A stretch of 32,460 bases of DNA from JAGXTF01 sp038317095 (GTDB lineage Bacteria > Bacteroidota > Bacteroidia > NS11-12g > UBA955). The notes below the pieces were generated by a model that had not been told where the DNA came from, did no database searches, and worked only from the letters and a program-made list of their open reading frames with translations. The stretch is taken from NCBI GenBank assembly GCA_038317095.1, contig JBBQBB010000040.1, positions 1-32,460 of the forward strand, read 5' to 3'. This document shows, one piece after another, positions 6,549 through 13,205 of the stretch (the first letter of the stretch is position 1; each line of letters begins with the position of its first letter). Both the position numbers and the translations under genes were made by a program.

Positions 6549-7934
6549 ATGAAATTCGACGTTGCAATTATTGGAAGTGGCCCAGGCGGCTATGTAGCGG
6601 CAATCCGCGCATCACAATTGGGCAAAAATGTTGCCATTATTGAAAAAGCTGAGTTGGGCGGTGTCTGTCTAAACTGGGGCTGCATTCCTACCAAAGCCTT
6701 GTTAAAAAGCGCCCAGGTATTTAACTATATTCAACATGCGGCAGATTACGGAATCTCTGTAGGAGAGCCAGTGGCGGACTTTGACGGCATGGTAAAACGC
6801 AGCCGTGGTGTTGCAGGCAACATGAGTAAGGGCATCGAATTTTTGATGAAGAAAAACAAAATTACCGTTATCAGAGGGAATGCGAAGTTGGCAGGCAAAG
6901 GAAAAATTGCTGTTACCAATGAAGGCAAAACTGAAACCGTAGAAGCGGAACATATTATTTTGGCAACGGGTGCCCGCAGCCGTGAATTGCCCAATATAAA
7001 AATGGATAGCAAATATGTAATTGGATACCGTGAAGCGATGGTATTGCCAAAACAACCGAAGGAAATGTTAATCATTGGCAGCGGTGCCATAGGTATGGAG
7101 TTTGGTTATTTCTACAATTCTATTGGCACCAAAGTAACCGTGGTAGAATTTATGCCACGTATTTTTCCAGTGGAAGATGAAGATGTAAGCAAAACCATGG
7201 CGGTGTATATGAAAAAACAAGGCCTTTCCATACTTACAGATGCCTCTGTTGAAAAAGTGGAAGTTATAAACGACCGTTGCAAAGTGACCGTAAAAACCAA
7301 AACAGGTGAACAAATATTTGAAGTTGATGTGGTACTAAGTGCCGCTGGCATTCAAACCAATTTGGAAAACTTAGGCTTGGAAGAAATGGGCATTAAAACG
7401 GATAAAGGAAAAGTAACGGTGGATGAGATGTACCGCACAAATTCACCCGGCGTTTATGCCATTGGAGATATTGTGCCGGGCCAAGCTTTGGCCCATGTAG
7501 CCAGCGCTGAAGGCATCATTTGCGTAGAAAGCATTTGCGGACTAAACCCACATGCTCTCAATTACGGAAACATCCCGGGTTGCACATACACCCATCCAGA
7601 AATTGCCAGTGTAGGACTTACAGAAACGCAAGCAAAAGAAAAAGGTTATGATATTAGAGTTGGCAAATTCCCGTTTAGTGCAAGCGGCAAAGCCAGCGCT
7701 AGTGGTGCCAAAGACGGATTTGTAAAAGTAATTTTTGATAAAAAATACGGTGAGTGGTTGGGTTGCCATATGATAGGCGAAGGCGTGACTGACATGGTTG
7801 CAGAAGCAGTTGTTGCGCGCAATCTTGAAACCACTGGCCATGAAATCATCAAAAGTGTGCACCCACACCCAACGATGAGTGAAGCCATTATGGAGGCAGT
7901 AGCATTGGCTTACGATGAGTGTATTCATTTATAA
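6549..7934 (+). CDS. lpdA: Dihydrolipoyl dehydrogenase (E3)
   Basis: ATG 6549 starts directly at MKFDVAIIGSGPGGYVAA; the frame's extension back to 6498 overlaps the promoter and adds 17 unlikely residues. The protein has 461 residues, normal for the family. The FAD-binding GSGPGG is at residues 9-14 and the redox disulfide C40/C45 lies in GGVCLNWGCIPTK. A second nucleotide loop for NAD appears as IIGSGAIGMEFGYF. The C-terminal HPHPTMSE contains the catalytic His440-Glu445 pair. E3 reoxidises lipoyl groups of the pyruvate and 2-oxoglutarate dehydrogenase complexes and of the glycine cleavage system, passing electrons to NAD+. The E1 alpha gene lies 3 kb downstream, separated by DNA-repair and regulatory genes, so E3 is probably made from its own promoter and shared among complexes. 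Confidence 0.96.
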   Translation: MKFDVAIIGSGPGGYVAAIRASQLGKNVAIIEKAELGGVCLNWGCIPTKALLKSAQVFNYIQHAADYGISVGEPVADFDGMVKRSRGVAGNMSKGIEFLMKKNKITVIRGNAKLAGKGKIAVTNEGKTETVEAEHIILATGARSRELPNIKMDSKYVIGYREAMVLPKQPKEMLIIGSGAIGMEFGYFYNSIGTKVTVVEFMPRIFPVEDEDVSKTMAVYMKKQGLSILTDASVEKVEVINDRCKVTVKTKTGEQIFEVDVVLSAAGIQTNLENLGLEEMGIKTDKGKVTVDEMYRTNSPGVYAIGDIVPGQALAHVASAEGIICVESICGLNPHALNYGNIPGCTYTHPEIASVGLTETQAKEKGYDIRVGKFPFSASGKASASGAKDGFVKVIFDKKYGEWLGCHMIGEGVTDMVAEAVVARNLETTGHEIIKSVHPHPTMSEAIMEAVALAYDECIHL

Positions 7935-8374
7935 GAATTAACTTTGATTGCTCAACCGAGCCGCCTTGAGGTAAAGCCTCAGTTAACAGATGCGCATTTA
8001 TACCATTCAAAAAGGCCCTGCCGACCCATTTAGGGAAAATTGGTACATTCAACCTGAATTTTTTTTAATTAAAGAAGGGGCTGCACAAGCGGCTTTGTAA
8101 AAAGCATGGGAAGGTTTTATGTGTATTCAGAAAATGCTTAACTGTAAAAAGCCCCATCCTAACTTTGAAGATGGCTGTGCAGTATAAGAGCCCTATGGAA
8201 ATAACTTTAATGGCTATAAGTTTTTTTGAACATTCTACCACGCTTAATCTATTGACTTATAACTATATAAATGTTTTTTGTTAATTTATAACACATTTTT
8301 TTGCAAATTTATTTGACAATTTCAAAAAGTAGTTGTTAATTTACCCACCGAAAGGCTGGCTATTTTTTTAACAA
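7935..8374. other. Intergenic region, little coding content
   Basis: About 440 bp between the E3 gene and the exonuclease gene. It starts with a weak TGAGG/CCTCA hairpin (about 7968-7982) that could help end the E3 transcript. It contains a 36-codon ORF with similarity to the start of DUF2628 proteins (annotated separately). From about 8100 to 8374 I see only AT-rich sequence without a recognisable protein or strong RNA structure. Confidence 0.5.
7990..8100 (+). pseudogene. Possible remnant of a DUF2628 gene (36 codons)
   Basis: ATG 7990 opens a 36-residue frame beginning MRIYTIQKGPADP and ending FFLIKEGAAQAAL. The beginning (M+IYT+) and the later +IKEGFxxxAxL-like segment resemble the N-terminus of DUF2628 membrane proteins, which then continue into FLFGPLWALWHR-type transmembrane sequence. 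Here a TAA follows and nothing membrane-like comes after. It may be a decayed fragment, a tiny real protein, or chance similarity; confidence is low. Confidence 0.3.
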
Positions 8375-9859
8375 ATGCAATTTGCAGTAGTAGATATCGA
8401 AACAACTGGAGGAACACCATCCAATTCCCGCATTACTGAAATTTGTGTGGTAATTACAGATGGCACAGACGTTTTACAGGAGTTTGAAAGCCTGTTAAAC
8501 CCTGGTTTTCCTATTCCCAGGGGAATTACATCGCTTACTGGCATCGACGATGAAATGGTGGCATCTGCGCCAGTGTTTGCAGACATTGCGCAGGAATTAT
8601 ACCATTTGCTACATGACAAGGTTTTCGTGGCACATAATGTCAACTTTGATTATGGCTTCATTCAAAAAGAGTTTGAACGAATAGGCCAGCCTTTCTCTTT
8701 GCCCAAAATTTGTACGGTTCGCACCGCCCGAAAAGCTTTTCCTGGAAAACGAAGCTACGGATTGGGCAGCATTTGTTCTAGCTTGGGCATAGTGATTGAA
8801 GGCAGACACCGCGCAGGTGGGGATGCACGTGCAACAACAATCCTTTTTCAAAAGATAGTGTCTATTTTGGGGCAAGCAGATATAGAAAAAATAGCCGGAA
8901 AAAGTGGTAAAAGCTTGGTACTTCCACCGGGACTTGAAAATACAGACATTGAAAAACTTCCATCCACGCCAGGGGTGTACTACTTCCTAAATAGATCTGG
9001 TAAAGCGCTTTATGTAGGGAAAGCAAAAAATATAAAAAAGCGGGTATTGCAGCATTTTGACAAAAAAACAGGCAAAACGGCATTGCAATTGGAAAAAGTT
9101 GCATCCATAAATTTTGAAGAAGCAGGCAGTGAATTGATAGCTTTGCTTATTGAAGCAGAAGCCATTCAAAAACAATGGCCAGAATGGAACAAATCCGGCA
9201 AATCGCCTAGCAACCGCTATTCTATTGTTCACTACCCTACTGGCAATGGCGAATTGCGCCTACAAACCATTCGCAGGGCAAGAAATAGCCCCACAGGTAT
9301 TGGCTTTGCTAGATTAAATGATGCACGCAATTCACTGGGAAAAATCATTCGGGATCACGCCATTTGCAATAGTTTGGCTTATTCAAATACCCTTTGTTTC
9401 GATGAATCTTGCTACTGTAAATCCGAGATTACCCTGCGGCTCAGTATCCATAACGACCGCATATTAAAAGCAATTTCTGCTTTTTCCATTCACGATGACG
9501 AATTTATTATCCTTTGTCCTGGTAAAACAACAAATGAAATTGGGGTTGTTTATATGGCCGATGGTGCAGTATTGGGTTGGGGTTTTGTTGACGAATTACC
9601 CACGCACCTAGATCCAGATATGTTGGTAAAAAAGATCAAAGACAATGGGGAAATGCGTGCAATTGCCAATACTTTCTTGCGCAGAATATCCGCAGGTAGC
9701 ACCTTAGAATACAAAATATTGACGATTGAAAAGGAACAAGTAAATAAAATGACGGAGCCTCAGAAATCTTTTTCAACTATTTTGCTAAATGTTAAAAATA
9801 AAAATACCGATCACAAACAGATACCAAAAGAAAAAACAAAGTCATACATTGAAAAGTAA
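8375..9859 (+). CDS. DEDDh 3'-5' exonuclease fused to a GIY-YIG (UvrC/Cho-like) nuclease
   Basis: The 494-residue protein has two nuclease domains. Residues 1-165 are a DnaQ/epsilon-type exonuclease with D7-I-E9 (VVDIETTG), D92 (HNVNFD) and H145/D150 (HRAGGDA), the complete DEDDh set. Residues ~196-275 form a GIY-YIG domain, with GVYYFL at 200-205, YVG at 213-215, Arg223, and a Glu near 255 (LLIEAEAI). The last ~220 residues resemble the C-terminal half of Cho-like proteins. This fusion is known in Bacteroidota and other bacteria, often annotated DNA polymerase III subunit epsilon, although it is unlikely to be the replicative proofreading subunit. A role in DNA repair or processing of damaged DNA is inferred. 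A LexA-like regulator follows 29 bp downstream, compatible with co-transcription. Confidence 0.9.
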   Translation: MQFAVVDIETTGGTPSNSRITEICVVITDGTDVLQEFESLLNPGFPIPRGITSLTGIDDEMVASAPVFADIAQELYHLLHDKVFVAHNVNFDYGFIQKEFERIGQPFSLPKICTVRTARKAFPGKRSYGLGSICSSLGIVIEGRHRAGGDARATTILFQKIVSILGQADIEKIAGKSGKSLVLPPGLENTDIEKLPSTPGVYYFLNRSGKALYVGKAKNIKKRVLQHFDKKTGKTALQLEKVASINFEEAGSELIALLIEAEAIQKQWPEWNKSGKSPSNRYSIVHYPTGNGELRLQTIRRARNSPTGIGFARLNDARNSLGKIIRDHAICNSLAYSNTLCFDESCYCKSEITLRLSIHNDRILKAISAFSIHDDEFIILCPGKTTNEIGVVYMADGAVLGWGFVDELPTHLDPDMLVKKIKDNGEMRAIANTFLRRISAGSTLEYKILTIEKEQVNKMTEPQKSFSTILLNVKNKNTDHKQIPKEKTKSYIEK

Positions 9860-9888
9860 ACCCTTCAAATAACCTAATATTTAAAATT

Positions 9889-10707
9889 ATGTATCTTAAA
9901 GAAAATATGAAACTACTGCGCAAAAGGCGCAAACGCAGCCAAGAAGAGGTTGCCAAATCTCTCAGCATTACCCGTTCTGCATACAACAGCTATGAAAATG
10001 GAGTTGCCGAGCCTGGAATTGGGGTTCTGTTAAAATTGGTCGATTTTTTTCAACTCAATTTGGACAAATTGGTAAGAATAGATTTGTCAGTGATACCAGA
10101 AATGCAATTGTCTCAATTGGAAAAAGGATTTGACTTCGATTTGGCGGGAACGAGATTGCGCGTATTGGCAACTACTGTAAATTCTGCCAATGTAGAAAAC
10201 ATTGAAATGGTACCGGTAAAAGCCAAAGCGGGTTACACCGCAGGTTATGCCGATCCAGATTTCATTAAAGTACTGCCTGCATTTAACCTTCCCTTTTTGT
10301 CTCCGAATAAAAAATACCGAACGTTTCCAATTTCAGGAGATAGTATGCCTCCTGTCTGTGATGGGGCATTTGTAACAGGAGAATATCTCCAAAACTGGGC
10401 GATGATTAGAAATGGACAACCCTACATCGTAGTAACTTTAGATGAAGGCATTGTCTTTAAAGTAGTGTACAATAGAATTGAAGAAGATGGAACTCTATTA
10501 TTATGTAGCACAAACCCACTTTATCAGCCCTATACTGTTAAAGTAAATGAAGTGTTGGAGGTATGGAAGTTTGTAAATTACATCAATGCCAAGTTTGAAG
10601 AACCCACCCAAACCAGTGCAGATGAGGTGGGTCCAGCATTGCGCGTTTTGCAAAGGGAGATTGGATTTATCAAAGAAAAAGTAAATTCAATTGAAGACAA
10701 ATTATGA
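9889..10707 (+). CDS. XRE-family regulator with S24 (LexA/CI-like) peptidase domain
   Basis: Residues ~5-62 are a Cro/CI helix-turn-helix (KLLRKRRKRSQEEVAKSL, then SAYNSYENG). Residues ~105-230 are an S24 peptidase fold. Ser152 in SGDSMPP and Lys191 in IVFKVV form the predicted catalytic dyad, 39 residues apart (37 in LexA). A candidate self-cleavage bond is Ala114-Gly115 in KAKAGYTAGY, about 38 residues before the serine, close to LexA geometry. The last ~22 residues look like a short coiled coil. Members repress genes and may be inactivated by RecA-stimulated autocleavage; that is established for LexA and CI but inferred here. The gene follows the dual nuclease gene and shares an ATGA overlap with a 60-codon ORF. 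Confidence 0.88.
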   Translation: MYLKENMKLLRKRRKRSQEEVAKSLSITRSAYNSYENGVAEPGIGVLLKLVDFFQLNLDKLVRIDLSVIPEMQLSQLEKGFDFDLAGTRLRVLATTVNSANVENIEMVPVKAKAGYTAGYADPDFIKVLPAFNLPFLSPNKKYRTFPISGDSMPPVCDGAFVTGEYLQNWAMIRNGQPYIVVTLDEGIVFKVVYNRIEEDGTLLLCSTNPLYQPYTVKVNEVLEVWKFVNYINAKFEEPTQTSADEVGPALRVLQREIGFIKEKVNSIEDKL

Positions 10708-10886
10708 TATATGTACTTTTGGAGCCCAAAGAAAAATACCAAACCCTGCAAAATCAGCGAGATTTGACCTTGGAAATTGGAATAAAACAGTTAAATACGA
10801 AGATAGAAACGCTAAAAAAGACAGAACCCCTATCTGTAAAAGAAATTTTATTTAAAATGGGACTGTTAGACATTTGCAAAGAATAA
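10704..10886 (+). CDS. Small coupled protein of unknown function (60 aa)
   Basis: The start ATG overlaps the stop of the XRE-S24 gene as ATGA, the usual arrangement for translational coupling. The 60-residue product (MIYVLLEPKEKYQ at the start, VKEILFKMGLLDICKE at the end) is lysine/glutamate-rich and probably helical in its middle (LEIGIKQLNTKIETLKK). I do not recognise a family. The coupling supports a real gene linked to the regulator; its shortness and lack of known homology keep confidence moderate. Confidence 0.55.
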   Translation: MIYVLLEPKEKYQTLQNQRDLTLEIGIKQLNTKIETLKKTEPLSVKEILFKMGLLDICKE

Positions 10887-10936
10887 AACTTTTATTTGGA
10901 AGTGTTTGGTGTTCTAAAACTTAGAGAATCCTTTCT

Positions 10937-10944
10937 TACCTTTG
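10937..10944 (+). promoter_or_regulatory. -7 box (TACCTTTG) abutting pdhA
   Basis: TACCTTTG matches TAnnTTTG exactly and ends 6 bp before ATG 10951. The predicted transcription start would be at or within a few bases of the ATG. It shows that pdhA can be transcribed separately from the upstream regulator genes. Confidence 0.55.
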
Positions 10945-10950
10945 CATCGA

Positions 10951-11955
10951 ATGTCACAGTCTTCTACAACGGAATATAGCAAAGACCAATACCTAAAATG
11001 GTACCACACTATCCTATTGGTGCGCAGATTTGAAGAAAAAAGCGCACAACTATATGGCCAACAAAAAATTCGTGGTTTTTGCCACTTATACATTGGGCAA
11101 GAAGCTATCATTGCGGGTATGATTACAGCCATAACACCAGAAGATAGCGTTATTACAGCATACCGCGACCATGGACATGCCTTGGCATTAGGGGTAAGTG
11201 CAAACCAAGTAATGGCGGAACTTTATGGCAAAGAAACAGGTTGCAGCGGCGGCAAGGGCGGCAGCATGCATATGTTTAGCAAAGAGCACAACTTTTATGG
11301 TGGACATGGAATTGTAGGCGCACAAATTCCATTGGGTGCTGGCATTGCATTGGCAGAGCAGTACAAAGGAACCGATAATCTTTGTGTTTGTTTTTTTGGA
11401 GATGGTGCAGCCCGACAAGGTGCCTTACACGAAACGTTCAACATGGCCATGCTATGGAAATTACCAGTAATATTTGTTTGTGAAAACAATGAATATGCGA
11501 TGGGTACAAGCGTTGAAAGAACCACCAACGTCCTGGATATTTACAAAATTGGTAGTGCCTATGAAATGCCAAGTTTTCAAGTAGACGGTATGAAATGTGA
11601 GACAGTGCACAGTGCATTTGCAGAAGCCACTGAAAGGGCCAGAAAAGGCGATGGCCCTACATTTTTAGAAATAAAAACATACCGCTACAGAGGGCATAGC
11701 ATGAGTGACCCTGCAACTTACAGAAGTAAAGAAGAGGTGATTACATACAAACTTCAAGATCCTTTGGAAACAACAAAAGCAACGATATTGGAGAAAGGTT
11801 TTGCTACGGAAGAGGAACTTGAGAATATGGAAGAAACTATACTGGCAGAAGTGAATGCCAGTGTAGATTTTGCTGAAAATTCACCCTATCCAGATGCTTC
11901 AAAACTGTACAAAGATGTCTATGTTGAAAACGACTATCCATATATTATGGACTAA
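10951..11955 (+). CDS. pdhA: Pyruvate dehydrogenase E1 component, alpha subunit
   Basis: I start at ATG 10951 because the TTG at 10942 lies inside the promoter box. The 334-residue product is typical in length. The thiamine-diphosphate motif runs from GDG (150-152) to NN (179-180). The E1 alpha signatures YRDHGHALA, GGKGGSMHMF and the loop YRGHSMSDPATYR are present. With E1 beta it decarboxylates pyruvate and passes the acetyl group to lipoyl-E2, forming acetyl-CoA in the cytoplasm. E1 beta and E2 genes are not adjacent: the next gene is a TPR protein. The E3 gene is 3 kb upstream. Branched-chain 2-oxoacid E1 alpha is the main alternative, but the sequence pattern fits PdhA better. Confidence 0.93.
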   Translation: MSQSSTTEYSKDQYLKWYHTILLVRRFEEKSAQLYGQQKIRGFCHLYIGQEAIIAGMITAITPEDSVITAYRDHGHALALGVSANQVMAELYGKETGCSGGKGGSMHMFSKEHNFYGGHGIVGAQIPLGAGIALAEQYKGTDNLCVCFFGDGAARQGALHETFNMAMLWKLPVIFVCENNEYAMGTSVERTTNVLDIYKIGSAYEMPSFQVDGMKCETVHSAFAEATERARKGDGPTFLEIKTYRYRGHSMSDPATYRSKEEVITYKLQDPLETTKATILEKGFATEEELENMEETILAEVNASVDFAENSPYPDASKLYKDVYVENDYPYIMD

Positions 11956-11982
11956 TTCATTTGCAGAACGCTTTTTTTTAGT

Positions 11983-11990
11983 TAATTTCG
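11983..11990 (+). promoter_or_regulatory. Possible -7 box (TAATTTCG) for the TPR gene
   Basis: TAATTTCG matches TAnnTTTG except for one base (C for T) and lies 18 bp before ATG 12009. This suggests that the run from the TPR gene onward has its own promoter. It is a weak call from one degenerate box. Confidence 0.3.
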
Positions 11991-12008
11991 CGCCTCCTTT
12001 TTTAGAAA

Positions 12009-12686
12009 ATGTCGACTGAGAATATTTTTAACCGTATTTCATCTGAGGTTGGTAATTATTACACCAACAACAAAAAAAACACCAACATCATTGGCGGAAC
12101 CCTTTTATTATTAGGTGGTTTAATAGCGTTTTGGACCCTATATTGGCATCCAAAAAGAGAAAATGACGCTGCTTTAAAGCTTGCCAAATTGCACCATTAC
12201 TTTGATTCTGACAGTTTTAATATCGTTGTAAACGGAATAAAAGGCAAAAAAATAGCAACTGCACCTAATATTGCAGACAGTTATGGATTTACCAAAAAAG
12301 GAAAAGAAGCCGCTTTGATGGCGGGTTTGAGTTTTATGCACACTGGCAAATTCGAAAAGGCTATAAAATATTTGGATAAGTCGGATGCGAATGATTTGCT
12401 ATTGGCACCTGCTATCATTTCTGCGAAAGCAGCATGTTATGCCGAATTAGGTAAACCAGATAAAGCAGCAAAACAATATGAAAAAGCTGCTGAATTGGGC
12501 AATAATGATTATACATCACAATTTTTAAAGAAAGCCGGCATTCAATATGAATTGGCCAAAGATTATAAATCTGCAATCCGATGCTGGGAAAAACTTCGTC
12601 AAAGTTTTGGAAAATCTCCTGAAGCTTCAGACATTGAAAAATATATCTACAGGGCCAAAGGTTTGCTTGGCGAGTTGAACAACTAG
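12009..12686 (+). CDS. Membrane-anchored TPR protein (YfgM-like)
   Basis: This 225-residue protein has a short cytoplasmic N-terminus and one transmembrane helix at residues ~27-46 (NIIGGTLLLLGGLIAFWTLYW). Its helical-repeat domain contains TPR-like units (GKFEKAIKYLDKSD, GKPDKAAKQYEKAAELG, KDYKSAIRCWEKLRQ). The layout matches YfgM-type proteins, which associate with the SecYEG translocon and periplasmic chaperones in Escherichia coli. That role is inferred for this phylum. The gene lies 53 bp after pdhA and 7 bp before the lumazine synthase gene, so it is probably co-transcribed with the latter. Confidence 0.8.
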   Translation: MSTENIFNRISSEVGNYYTNNKKNTNIIGGTLLLLGGLIAFWTLYWHPKRENDAALKLAKLHHYFDSDSFNIVVNGIKGKKIATAPNIADSYGFTKKGKEAALMAGLSFMHTGKFEKAIKYLDKSDANDLLLAPAIISAKAACYAELGKPDKAAKQYEKAAELGNNDYTSQFLKKAGIQYELAKDYKSAIRCWEKLRQSFGKSPEASDIEKYIYRAKGLLGELNN

Positions 12687-12693
12687 ATTTTTT

Positions 12694-13185
12694 GTGGCTA
12701 CATCTGGGTTTTCATTATCCTCTCTTCCCTATCCTTTACAAATTACCAACTTAAAGATAGGAATCGCAATTGCTGAATGGAACAACCATATCACTTTTCC
12801 ACTGCGTGATTCTGCCATAGATATGCTTAAAAAATTTGGTATAGATTCGAACCAGACCGCCATTTTACAAGTACCTGGTGCCTTTGAATTGCCATATGGA
12901 GCCCAATTGCTTTTTGAAGCAGGATGTGATGCGGTAATTTGCTTGGGTTGCGTAATAAAAGGAGATACGCCTCATTTTGAATATGTTTGCCAAGGCGCAA
13001 CAGAAGGGATTATGAGGGTTGGGCTTGACTACGAAAAACCTTGTATATTTGGAGTACTCACAACATTAACGGAGAAACAGGCTCTGAGTCGAGCCGGAGG
13101 AGCACTAGGCAACAAAGGTGCTGAAGCTGCTGTAACCGCATTGTCAATGATTTCAGGCAAGCAATATTTAAATTCAATAAACTAA
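12694..13185 (+). CDS. ribH: 6,7-dimethyl-8-ribityllumazine synthase
   Basis: The GTG start at 12694 gives a 163-residue protein of normal length. Diagnostic segments are AEWN (27-30), PGAFELP (61-67), GCVIKGDTPHFEYV (85-98) with catalytic His94, FGVLTT, and the C-terminal GNKGAEAA. The enzyme condenses 5-amino-6-ribitylamino-uracil with 3,4-dihydroxy-2-butanone 4-phosphate to give lumazine, the penultimate step of riboflavin synthesis, and usually assembles into pentamers or capsids. No other riboflavin genes and no FMN riboswitch are visible nearby, so the pathway genes are dispersed. It sits 7 bp after the TPR gene and 20 bp before the DUF349 gene. Confidence 0.96.
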   Translation: MATSGFSLSSLPYPLQITNLKIGIAIAEWNNHITFPLRDSAIDMLKKFGIDSNQTAILQVPGAFELPYGAQLLFEAGCDAVICLGCVIKGDTPHFEYVCQGATEGIMRVGLDYEKPCIFGVLTTLTEKQALSRAGGALGNKGAEAAVTALSMISGKQYLNSIN

Positions 13186-13205
13186 AACAACATTAATATT
13201 TTTTT

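Noticed and set aside
6434..6643. 69-codon plus-strand frame overlapping the start of the E3 gene
   Set aside because: It overlaps the promoter and the first ~95 bp of a certain gene in another frame, and the product has no plausible fold.
6702..7928. Several antisense frames of 80-128 codons inside the dihydrolipoyl dehydrogenase gene
   Set aside because: They are shadow frames of a strongly conserved gene, with no independent signals.
12640..12694. FMN riboswitch before the lumazine synthase gene
   Set aside because: The gene lies 7 bp after the preceding stop codon; there is no room for a riboswitch and no conserved element is visible.
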